This document shows positions 1-5,589 of a stretch of DNA of 7,523 nt, one piece after another; positions within the stretch are counted from its first letter, which is position 1; every line of letters starts with the position of its first letter. The position numbers were made by a program, and so were the translations under genes. The notes beneath the pieces are model-generated. The model worked only from the letters and a program-made list of their open reading frames with translations. It was not told where the DNA came from and did no database searches. Source of the DNA: Archaeoglobaceae archaeon (lineage in GTDB: Archaea > Halobacteriota > Archaeoglobi > Archaeoglobales > JdFR-42); the NCBI GenBank assembly GCA_015523685.1, contig WAJW01000106.1:1-7523 (forward strand). The letters run 5' to 3'.

Positions 1-713
1 AAAATATAGAGGGACTGGGCAAGAGGAATACCCCTCTCGCTGAACAGATAGAGGGGGAGAATCGAAAACAGGCCCGCTGAACAGAAGGCCATCATTATCC
101 ATAAAACAGAGAAGAATAAAGTAACGGGAGAGGTTATAACATCCAAATACCTCCTCAATCCGGTTCCAGAGCCTTTAGTATTTTCAGAAACGAGAAAAAG
201 GATTATGGATGCAGTGATTATTGAAAAACCAATGATCCTTATCATAAAGCTCCAGTGAAACCTGGACAGTAATGCTCCTGCAATGAACGGCATGGCTATC
301 ATGGCAATGGGAGCGCCAGAATCGTGGATCCCCAGAACACTTCCCAGTTTTTTTGAGCTCGAGGTCAGGAGGGGTATTGCAGCAGGCAGATATGACCCCA
401 GGGATAGGCCGAGAACAAAAAACGAAATTGACAGGATTGTGAAATTTCTGAATGATGGCATTATAAGGAGGGTGAGACCTGCAACCAGCATTGATCCAGT
501 AATGGTGTTTCTGTATCCTGTCTTTCCTGAAATTCCCCCTGAAATAAGTAGCATCAGGCTGTATCCCGCTCCGAGAGCAAGGATGAAGGTGCCTATCTGG
601 CCGTGCGACAATCCCATTTCCTGTTCAATCAGGGGAAAGTAGGATGAAAATAGAACCCTTGTTGAAAAGTTCATGAACCACAGGACCCAGCACACAGCAA
701 GGATAACCAGCAC
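1..713 (-). CDS. MFS transporter, N-terminal part (runs off left edge)
   Basis: This is an integral membrane carrier of the major facilitator type; the substrate cannot be read from the sequence. The minus strand is open from 713 to the window edge, at least 237 codons. It encodes a run of hydrophobic helices: TM1 reads VLVILAVCWVLWFMNF, followed by SSYFPLIEQEMGLSHGQIG. The short loop between TM2 and TM3, GGISGKTGYRN, is a variant of MFS motif A that lacks the usual Asp. Six helices are followed by a polar central loop (ENTKGSGTGLRRYLD), and two more helices of the second half appear before the edge. An in-frame TAA at 767-765 limits the N-terminus. Within that limit the only start candidates near TM1 are TTG (728) and GTG (713). 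I chose GTG because a TATA-like box is centred 26 bases upstream of it, which implies a leaderless transcript. The C-terminal part is outside the window. The family call is firm; the start is inferred. Confidence 0.85.
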   Translation of the reverse strand, partial: MLVILAVCWVLWFMNFSTRVLFSSYFPLIEQEMGLSHGQIGTFILALGAGYSLMLLISGGISGKTGYRNTITGSMLVAGLTLLIMPSFRNFTILSISFFVLGLSLGSYLPAAIPLLTSSSKKLGSVLGIHDSGAPIAMIAMPFIAGALLSRFHWSFMIRIIGFSIITASIILFLVSENTKGSGTGLRRYLDVITSPVTLFFSVLWIMMAFCSAGLFSILPLYLFSERGIPLAQSLYI

Positions 714-732
714 ATTGGATTGATACAATGCA

Positions 733-745
733 GATTTTAAAAATC
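733..745 (-). promoter_or_regulatory. TATA-like box for the leftward MFS gene
   Basis: On the minus strand this reads ATTTTTAAAATC, preceded by a purine-rich stretch (GAAAAAAGG) that could act as BRE. Its centre, about 739, is 26 bases from the GTG at 713. This is the usual archaeal TATA-to-start distance and fits leaderless transcription. Inferred from spacing and composition only. Confidence 0.45.
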
Positions 746-1280
746 TTGCCTTTTTTCTGTTCCGTTATTTTTTGATAAGATGGAGAGTTATTGAGTTCCC
801 ACCTTCGATCTATTAAAAAGAGACCTTTTCAACTTGCTTTGATGATAAATATCCTCAATTTCAGATCCTCAACCATTTCCCAACTTCAGGTTAACTTTAC
901 AGGCTTCAGCTGTTGTAACAGACAAACCGCCATGCCGAATCTTAGCCTTCTTCTCATTACAATTCTTTTAATGGTCTTTTGAAAGACCTTCCTTCTGTCC
1001 TCCAGACATGTCAATAATTCCATCCATCTTTCTTTAAGGAGATGAGTGGCGTCAAAAAATTTAGTTTCATCTGAATTGTTTCCTGGTTTACTTACCCTGT
1101 TCCTGATATTTTGATGTCTGTTTAACTTTTTTCAAAGACAACCCTGCATAAATCCAGACCTGTAACCGTGACTTTTTTCACCATTTTAACAAAGATATAA
1201 TATCACCAACCTCATGATCGCAATCATCACACATAAGTATCTAACAATAAATATAAATAGAATATACCAATATGTGTTAT
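746..1280. other. Gene-poor divergent intergenic region
   Basis: Between the leftward transporter and the rightward membrane-protein promoter I see no intact gene. A plus-strand frame of about 63 codons (791-982) has no ribosome binding site, no family resemblance and an unlikely composition, so I do not call it. The minus strand carries the broken ORF listed separately at 886-1184. The last 40 or so bases become very AT-rich (runs of ATA and TAT) and lead into the promoter at 1286-1316. I see no terminator hairpin, IS terminal repeat or RNA gene here. Confidence 0.5.
886..1184 (-). pseudogene. Possible decayed small gene, frameshifted at an A6 tract
   Basis: I do not recognise this product. 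On the minus strand an ATG at 1184 opens a 20-codon frame (MVKKVTVTGLDLCRVVFEKS) ending at 1122. The overlapping next frame is open from 1131 to the stop at 886-888, 81 codons rich in Lys/Arg/Glu/Leu, with segments such as HLLKERWMELLTCLEDRRK and RRRLRFGMAVCLLQQLKP. The two frames meet at six consecutive A (1127-1132), so one indel there would join them into a basic protein of roughly 98 residues. Codon use (AGA/AGG Arg) resembles the neighbours. Downstream, other frames stay open in short pieces, which fits decay. The upstream sequence has no convincing binding site. It could also be chance open sequence; confidence is low. Confidence 0.3.
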
Positions 1281-1285
1281 ATGTT

Positions 1286-1316
1286 ATAGGAAATATCTTA
1301 TATACTATGGAAATAT
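1286..1316 (+). promoter_or_regulatory. Promoter region with spaced direct repeat, before the 108-aa membrane protein
   Basis: TTATATA at 1298-1304 is a TATA-like box; a transcript would start near 1327, leaving a leader of about 27 bases that carries the binding site GGTGG (1343-1350 region) before ATG 1354. The octamer GGAAATAT occurs at 1289-1296 and again at 1309-1316, exactly 20 bases apart, flanking the box. Two copies on the same helix face around a TATA box could be BRE plus operator, or a regulator site. The promoter call is inference; the repeat is directly visible. Confidence 0.45.
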
Positions 1317-1353
1317 GAAGCGGAAACGATCAATTTAATACGGGTGGTGGTAA

Positions 1354-1680
1354 ATGAAGTACTCTGCAACTGGTGCCATTATCGGAGGGGTAGTTTCTGG
1401 AATATTTGCCTCATTGCTGGATAATATGGTTGTGTTTTTTATTGGTGTCTTGATTGGAGCAGTGATCTCGGGATTTGATAAGAAATTTTTACAGAGGGGT
1501 GCAGGTCTGTTGTTATTTTACATATTTTCCGGATCATTCATGTTTTTATATACCGTAATATTTCACTCATTTGCTGTATTGGGATGGATATTTTTGATAT
1601 TTTATTCAATTATTATAATTCCACTTTATTTTGGTGTGGGTTTTCTGGTGAACATAATTATCGCCAGAGTGAGAGCATAA
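1354..1680 (+). CDS. Small polytopic membrane protein, function unknown
   Basis: A 108-residue protein made almost wholly of membrane helices; I do not recognise the family. Helices lie at about residues 6-22, 25-41, 50-70 and 74-104, the last long enough to be two. The first two look like a duplicated glycine-zipper pattern: AIIGGVVSGIF (8-18) and VLIGAVISGFD (32-42). The only charged loop of note is DKKFLQR (42-48). No signal peptidase site or cofactor motif is visible. The start is supported by GGTGG a few bases upstream and by the TATA-like box at 1298-1304. It stands alone between gene-poor stretches, and the closest partner downstream is only the tiny ORF at 1688. Glycine-rich small membrane proteins of this kind are common in archaea with no known role, so I assign none. 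Confidence 0.7.
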   Translation: MKYSATGAIIGGVVSGIFASLLDNMVVFFIGVLIGAVISGFDKKFLQRGAGLLLFYIFSGSFMFLYTVIFHSFAVLGWIFLIFYSIIIIPLYFGVGFLVNIIIARVRA

Positions 1681-1687
1681 AAGGAGA

Positions 1688-1771
1688 TTGGTTAGCATAT
1701 CAGACGGATTCCGGGATATAATAAAGGAAAAGCTTAAAGAATGTATAAAAAATAATAAGTCACTATTATAA
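1688..1771 (+). CDS. Possible 27-residue ORF, unproven
   Basis: Seven bases after the stop of the membrane-protein gene, a frame beginning TTG at 1688 encodes VSISDGFRDIIKEKLKECIK and ends KNNKSLL. This is a charged, amphipathic, helix-like peptide with archaeal codons. A clear GGAG (1683-1686) precedes it, but only one base from the TTG, too close for ordinary initiation; no ATG or GTG lies in frame. It could be a small peptide gene using an odd start, or the leftover N-terminus of a longer gene whose rest was replaced by the C-rich stretch that begins straight after its stop. It has one Cys and no recognisable motif. Confidence 0.2.
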   Translation: MVSISDGFRDIIKEKLKECIKNNKSLL

Positions 1772-1957
1772 AATACGTCACCAATCGAAACGCTTCACCA
1801 CTATCGTGTGTCGCTCCCTAAGCGGTCGGCTAAAAAGAGCATGCCCAATCCACCAACCCTCACCCAAATGCTCAGCTACACTTCACACTACGCATACCCG
1901 CAAAACGTTAGTTTATACCAACACCAAACAAAAAGTTAACAGAGACTTTTTCCTCAG
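1772..1957. other. C-rich, G-poor atypical intergenic stretch
   Basis: Composition changes sharply here. In about 1841-1940 I count roughly 36 C against about 10 G per 100 bases on the plus strand, whereas surrounding genes have G at or above C. Two frames are open by composition: plus 1772-1940 (55 codons to a TAA, in phase with the small ORF before it) and a minus frame of about 34 codons ending RERHTIVVKRFDW. Neither has a start with a binding site. A small hairpin CGCT-CCCTA-AGCG is present near 1812-1824. It may be a non-coding RNA, an element scar or foreign DNA; I cannot decide. The TATA-like box of the next gene lies near its right end. Confidence 0.4.
1911..1918 (+). promoter_or_regulatory. 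TATA-like box upstream of the radical SAM gene
   Basis: GTTTATAC predicts a transcript start near 1941. No Shine-Dalgarno site follows before ATG 1958 or GTG 2015. A second AT-rich box, TTTAAATA at 1990-1997, lies 18-25 bases before GTG 2015 and could drive a leaderless transcript from there. Both are inferred from composition and spacing only. Confidence 0.35.
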
Positions 1958-2014
1958 ATGGTTAAATACCAGCATAAGATAGGATTACATTTAAATATCA
2001 CACCACAATTTTCT

Positions 2015-3073
2015 GTGCTCTACATCATTTTCCTTACAGGTAAGTGCAACCTTAAATGCAGATACTGTGGAGGAAGTCTGGATGAAAGCCTCATGCCTTC
2101 AGAGATTGAATATCCCCATTCTCAGCTCAGGAAATTTATTGAAGACGACAGAGACCCAGTTATTGCCTTTTATGGTGGGGAACCACTGCTCAGAAAGAAG
2201 CGAATGGAGGAGATAATGGATAAAATACAGGCAAGATATGTACTCCAGACTAACGGGATATATCTGGACAGGGTGAAGAGAGATTACCTCAGAAGATTCT
2301 CTTCCATCCTTGTATCCATAGACGGCAGGAAAGATCTCACTGAATACTACAGGGGAAGGGTTTACGATAGAGTTATCAGAAACGTTACAATGGTAAATAA
2401 AATGGATTACGATGGAGAGCTGATTGCAAGGATGGTGGCGGGAGAGAGAACCAACATTTTTTCAGACGTCATGCATCTGATGAATCTCGGTATCTTCACC
2501 CATGTACACTGGCAGATCGATGCGATATGGAGTGGTGTGGAAAGATTTAAAGATTTCAGCAGGTGGGTGAAGGATTACAACGAGGGCATAACACTCCTTT
2601 CAAAAAAATTTTTTGAAATGTTAAAAACAGGCAAAATTCCCGGTATTGTACCATTTCTGGGAGTATTAAAGGCCTTTTTATATGGTCCCAATCCATCCCC
2701 TCCGTGTGGTGCCGGAAAAGAGGCGGTGGCAATAACAACAGATGGAAGGATTCTGGCCTGCCCCATATGTCCGGAGTTTGAGTGGAATCTGATGGGAGAT
2801 ATCCACTCCGGGATCATCCGCAGAACTTCAATTCTTGACCCATGCATGGAGTGTAAAATATTCGATGTCTGCGGTGGAAGATGTCTGTTCACAAACAGGG
2901 AGAGGCTATGGGGTGAGACAGGCTTCAGAATGGTCTGCAGGACTGTAGAGCACCTTGTGAATGAGATTTCCAAAATTCTACCTGAGGTAAAACGCCTTGT
3001 GAAAGATGGGGTTATCAGCAAGAAGTCCCTGATTTATCCCGGATTTTACAATACCACTGAGATAATACCATGA
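2015..3073 (+). CDS. Radical SAM/SPASM protein, putative peptide-modifying (AF0577-like)
   Basis: A cytosolic iron-sulfur enzyme that should cleave S-adenosylmethionine to start radical chemistry, probably on a peptide. Numbering from GTG 2015, the radical SAM motif is Cys11-x3-Cys15-x2-Cys18 (TGKCNLKCRYC), followed by the SAM-binding GGEP at 54-57. The C-terminus has a full SPASM pattern for auxiliary [4Fe-4S] clusters: Cys231-x12-Gly-x4-Cys249, then Cys277-x2-Cys280-x5-Cys286-x3-Cys290 and Cys308; Cys252 is extra. Length is about 352 residues. From memory this layout and the C-terminal NTTEIIP fit the archaeal AF0577-type family of putative peptide maturases (TIGR04084); the substrate is unknown. 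In-frame ATG 1958 would add 19 residues with poor codons and no binding site. I prefer GTG 2015 because the barrel strand LYIIFLTGKC then begins the protein, as is usual, but ATG 1958 remains possible. Its stop overlaps a tiny ORF. Confidence 0.85.
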   Translation: MLYIIFLTGKCNLKCRYCGGSLDESLMPSEIEYPHSQLRKFIEDDRDPVIAFYGGEPLLRKKRMEEIMDKIQARYVLQTNGIYLDRVKRDYLRRFSSILVSIDGRKDLTEYYRGRVYDRVIRNVTMVNKMDYDGELIARMVAGERTNIFSDVMHLMNLGIFTHVHWQIDAIWSGVERFKDFSRWVKDYNEGITLLSKKFFEMLKTGKIPGIVPFLGVLKAFLYGPNPSPPCGAGKEAVAITTDGRILACPICPEFEWNLMGDIHSGIIRRTSILDPCMECKIFDVCGGRCLFTNRERLWGETGFRMVCRTVEHLVNEISKILPEVKRLVKDGVISKKSLIYPGFYNTTEIIP

Positions 3074-3153
3074 ATCCAGTTTCTCGAAATAGCGGGTTCA
3101 CATACCTTTTCAGATTATTTCTCCCAGATTTAAGGGATCATTCCTTTATATGA
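3070..3153 (+). CDS. Candidate 27-residue ORF coupled to the radical SAM gene
   Basis: An ATG at 3070 overlaps the radical SAM stop codon as ATGA and opens a 27-codon frame, MNPVSRNSGFTYLFRLFLPD followed by LRDHSFI. Such overlap is typical of translational coupling, and maturases of the radical SAM/SPASM class commonly sit beside a short precursor. Against this, the peptide has no Cys, no Gly-Gly leader cleavage site and no repeated core, and an ATGA overlap can arise by chance. It lacks its own binding site, as expected if coupled. Function is unassigned; it is listed only as a candidate. Confidence 0.22.
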   Translation: MNPVSRNSGFTYLFRLFLPDLRDHSFI

Positions 3154-3160
3154 TGCTAAA

Positions 3161-3192
3161 TCCGGTATTTAAATTTTCGAAAAATTTTAATA
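3161..3192 (+). promoter_or_regulatory. Promoter region of the dehydrogenase operon
   Basis: Two AT-rich boxes are visible: TATTTAAA at 3166-3173, preceded by a BRE-like CCGG, and ATTTTAATAT around 3183-3192. They predict starts near 3196 or 3213, before either candidate start of the first operon gene. The four downstream genes overlap or abut, so this is probably their only promoter. Which box is used cannot be told. Confidence 0.45.
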
Positions 3193-3277
3193 TGGCGTTA
3201 TCCTTTCCCTTAAGGAGTTATTGTCATTTGCCCCGGTGATAACAGCATCTTTAATCCGGGGAGCGGAGAGGATTGGA

Positions 3278-4831
3278 ATGGGAAGACTTCAAGAACATCC
3301 AGTTGTTCAGTTCAGAAGGGGTAAAAAGGTAACAATTTATTTTGACGGTAAACCCATGGAAGCTTACGAAGGGGAGACCGTTGCCGCAGCACTTTACGCC
3401 AACGGGGTCAGGATTTTCAGCAGGAGTTTCAAGTATCACAGGCCAAGAGGATTTTTCTGTGCAATTGGAAAGTGTTCATCCTGCATGATGGAGGTGGACG
3501 GGATACCCAATGTCAGGACATGCAAGGTCTATGTCAGGGATGGAATGCAGATAAGATCCCAGAACTCTTATCCTGACGTGAACAACGATATTCTGGGGGT
3601 ATTTGATCGTCTTGATTTCATGTTTCCCCATGGATTTCACTACAAAAAATTCATAAGGCCATCTTTTTTGAGACTATTTTTCGTTAACTCAATGAGAAAA
3701 TTCACAGGACTTGGTAATTTTCCAAAGGAGGAAATAAAGGAAAGGGGACGTGAGGAAACCCTTGAATGTGATATTGCGATAATAGGAGCCGGGCCAGCCG
3801 GTCTCTCCTCGGCGATTTATGCTGGAGAACTTGGGGCCGATATCTGCCTCATGGATGAAAATCCCAGAGTTGGAGGTCAGCTCGTAAAGCAAACCCATAG
3901 ATTTTTCGGTAGTGCGGAGCATGGTGCCGGAACAAGGGGAATAAAAATAGCGGAAAATCTCGAGAAAAAGGTCAGGGAATTTGACAATGTGAACATATCA
4001 CTCAACACTGGGGTTTTCGGAATATACGATGGCACCATAGGTGCTGTAAAGGATAACACTCTGATTGAGATAAAGCCAAAGAAGATAATTATCGCTACTG
4101 GTGCTTATGAGAGAACTCTGATTTTCGAAAACAATGACCTTCCCGGAGTCTATGGGGCGGGAGGAGTTCAGACGTTGATGAACGTTTACGGAGTGAAGCC
4201 GGGAGATACAGGACTGATCGTTGGTTCTGGAAATGTGGGGCTAATATTAACCTATCAGCTTCTTCAGGCCGGGGTTGATGTGGCAGGAATTGTCGAAGCC
4301 ATGCCCGTTATAGGCGGATATTTTGTCCATGCAGCCAAGGTTAGAAGGCTCGGAATTCCCATCTACACATCACATACCATAAAGAAGGCCTACGGATCCA
4401 AGAGAGTTGAAGGTGCACAGATCGTTGCTCTCGATGACAAATGGCAGGAAGTTCCAGGGTCTGAAAGGGACATATCCTGTGACTTCATATGCATCTCTGT
4501 TGGGCTCTCACCCACCCACGAACTTCTTTATCAGGCAGGCGCAGAAATGAGATTTGTACCGGAGCTGGGGGGATTTGTACCTGTGAGAAACAGATATATG
4601 GAGACGAGCAGGGAAGGAGTTTACGTTGCCGGAGATGCTGCAGGAATTGAGGAGGCGTCAACAGCCATGATTGAGGGGCGGATAGCAGGTCTTGACAGTG
4701 CCATAAAACTTGGATACGGGGATAAAGAAGCTGAGGAGATGAGGGATAAGTTCGTAAGTGATCTTGAGGAAATGAGGAGGGGGCCATTTGGAGCGAGAAT
4801 CCTGAAAGGCCTTGAGAAGGTGGTGGTCTGA
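3278..4831 (+). CDS. Alpha subunit: [2Fe-2S] plus FAD/pyridine-nucleotide-type oxidoreductase (PdhA/HcnAB-like)
   Basis: This is the electron-transfer flavoprotein subunit of a dehydrogenase complex. With ATG 3278 it has 517 residues. A small N-terminal ferredoxin fold binds a [2Fe-2S] cluster through Cys61-x4-Cys66-x2-Cys69-x12-Cys82 (CAIGKCSSC). An FAD-binding Rossmann domain begins at IIGAGPAG (G170-x-G-x-x-G175), with IIATGAYER at 270-279. A second dinucleotide domain begins at VGSGNVG (315-321), and the FAD-closing motif VYVAGDAAG is at 449-457. The architecture matches HcnA+HcnB, octopine/nopaline oxidase A and archaeal proline dehydrogenase alpha, but without the C-terminal BFD domain, which is a separate gene here. 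A TTG at 3221 would add 19 residues (MSFAPVITA...). I prefer ATG 3278 because GGAGAGG (3265-3271) sits six bases before it and family members begin near HPVVQFRRGKKV. Its stop overlaps the next start as TGATG. Confidence 0.88.
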   Translation: MGRLQEHPVVQFRRGKKVTIYFDGKPMEAYEGETVAAALYANGVRIFSRSFKYHRPRGFFCAIGKCSSCMMEVDGIPNVRTCKVYVRDGMQIRSQNSYPDVNNDILGVFDRLDFMFPHGFHYKKFIRPSFLRLFFVNSMRKFTGLGNFPKEEIKERGREETLECDIAIIGAGPAGLSSAIYAGELGADICLMDENPRVGGQLVKQTHRFFGSAEHGAGTRGIKIAENLEKKVREFDNVNISLNTGVFGIYDGTIGAVKDNTLIEIKPKKIIIATGAYERTLIFENNDLPGVYGAGGVQTLMNVYGVKPGDTGLIVGSGNVGLILTYQLLQAGVDVAGIVEAMPVIGGYFVHAAKVRRLGIPIYTSHTIKKAYGSKRVEGAQIVALDDKWQEVPGSERDISCDFICISVGLSPTHELLYQAGAEMRFVPELGGFVPVRNRYMETSREGVYVAGDAAGIEEASTAMIEGRIAGLDSAIKLGYGDKEAEEMRDKFVSDLEEMRRGPFGARILKGLEKVVV

Positions 4832-5310
4832 TGCCTGATTACTGCAAACGGGGATTTCTCCTGACTGATGAAATAGCTCCCCGACCCTCAGATGAAAGGC
4901 TCAAGGAAAGAAAGGTCGCCTTCATAGAGTGCCCACAAGAAATACCATGCAATGCATGCGTTTTCTCATGCAAGTTCGATGCCGTGGAGATGGAGAACAT
5001 AAACGCACCCCCAAGAGTTATTTATGAAAACTGCACGGGCTGTATGAAGTGCATAAGAGTCTGTCCAGGACTTGCCATTTTCATGCTTGAAATAAAGGAT
5101 GGGAAGGGCAGAATAACAATGCCCTATGAATTCCTTCCCGTTCCAGAAAAGGGCGATACCGTCAGTCTTCTCAACAGAAAAGGGGAGATAGTGGGCGAGG
5201 GGACGGTTACATGGGTGCTTCCCCCGGAGAAAAACGAAGGAACTGCCCTTGTCACGGTGGAAATGGATAAAGACCTGCTTTTTGAGGTAAGGGCTTTCAG
5301 GGTGAGATGA
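4831..5310 (+). CDS. Ferredoxin-like 2x[4Fe-4S] subunit of the dehydrogenase complex (PdhF-like)
   Basis: A 159-residue cytosolic iron-sulfur protein that should relay electrons between the flavin subunits and the acceptor. The second cluster motif is canonical: Cys68-x2-Cys71-x2-Cys74-x3-Cys78-Pro (CTGCMKCIRVCP). The first is a variant in which the first gap is widened: Cys34-x5-Cys40-x2-Cys43-x3-Cys47 (CPQEIPCNACVFSC). Cys5 lies outside both. After residue 90 comes a mostly beta, cysteine-free C-terminal domain (about 95-159, with FLPVPEKGDTVSL) that is not part of a plain ferredoxin. The gene starts inside the stop of the alpha gene (one-base overlap, TGATG) and abuts the next gene, so the three are almost surely translated together. 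In the Thermococcales pdhAFXB operon the second gene is likewise a ferredoxin-like subunit. Family and context are strong; the acceptor is unknown. Confidence 0.85.
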   Translation: MPDYCKRGFLLTDEIAPRPSDERLKERKVAFIECPQEIPCNACVFSCKFDAVEMENINAPPRVIYENCTGCMKCIRVCPGLAIFMLEIKDGKGRITMPYEFLPVPEKGDTVSLLNRKGEIVGEGTVTWVLPPEKNEGTALVTVEMDKDLLFEVRAFRVR

Positions 5311-5589
5311 ATGGTTAAATCCAAGAAAATTGTATGCAGATGTGAGGACATAACCGAAGAAGATATAATCCACGCAATAGAAGAGGGATTCACAGATCTG
5401 GAATCTCTCAAAAGATACACGGGTATCTCCACAGGTCCATGCCAGGGCAAGTCATGCCTGATGCACGTTATCAGGATTCTCGGTGGAAGATTGAAAAAGT
5501 CACCCGACGAGATCGGAATAACAACTCAGAGGCCTCCTGTAAATCCCGTTCCCTTATACATCCTGGCCGGTGATGAAAATGAAAGCTGA
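5311..5589 (+). CDS. Small BFD-type [2Fe-2S] subunit (PdhX-like)
   Basis: A 92-residue protein with the BFD (bacterioferritin-associated ferredoxin-like) cluster motif: Cys9-x-Cys11 (VCRCEDI) and Cys44-x4-Cys49 (GPCQGKSC), which should hold one [2Fe-2S] cluster. After the cluster domain comes RPPVNPVPLYILAG (74-87). A similar tail is found at the C-terminus of HcnB/octopine-oxidase-type alpha subunits, where the BFD domain is fused. So this gene appears to be the detached C-terminal module of the alpha subunit, as in pdhX of Thermococcales. ATG 5311 follows the previous stop directly (TGAATG), with GGTGA (5301-5305) five bases upstream inside the preceding gene. The end overlaps the next gene by 11 bases. 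Role in electron relay is inferred from the family and the operon. Confidence 0.85.
   Translation: MVKSKKIVCRCEDITEEDIIHAIEEGFTDLESLKRYTGISTGPCQGKSCLMHVIRILGGRLKKSPDEIGITTQRPPVNPVPLYILAGDENES

Noticed and set aside
283..642. Plus-strand 119-codon frame
   Set aside because: It is the antisense of the MFS transporter helices; the minus strand gives clear membrane segments and the plus translation has none of a family's features.
791..982. Plus-strand 63-codon frame in the left intergenic region
   Set aside because: No ribosome binding site or promoter, Ser/Leu/Ile-rich composition typical of chance, and it overlaps the more gene-like minus-strand frame.
2556..3021. Minus-strand frames inside the radical SAM gene
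   Set aside because: Antisense shadows; the plus frame carries the Cys motifs and SPASM pattern.
4966..5450. Minus-strand frames of 108-135 codons over the ferredoxin and BFD genes
   Set aside because: Shadows of genes whose cluster motifs and tight operon overlaps are unmistakable.
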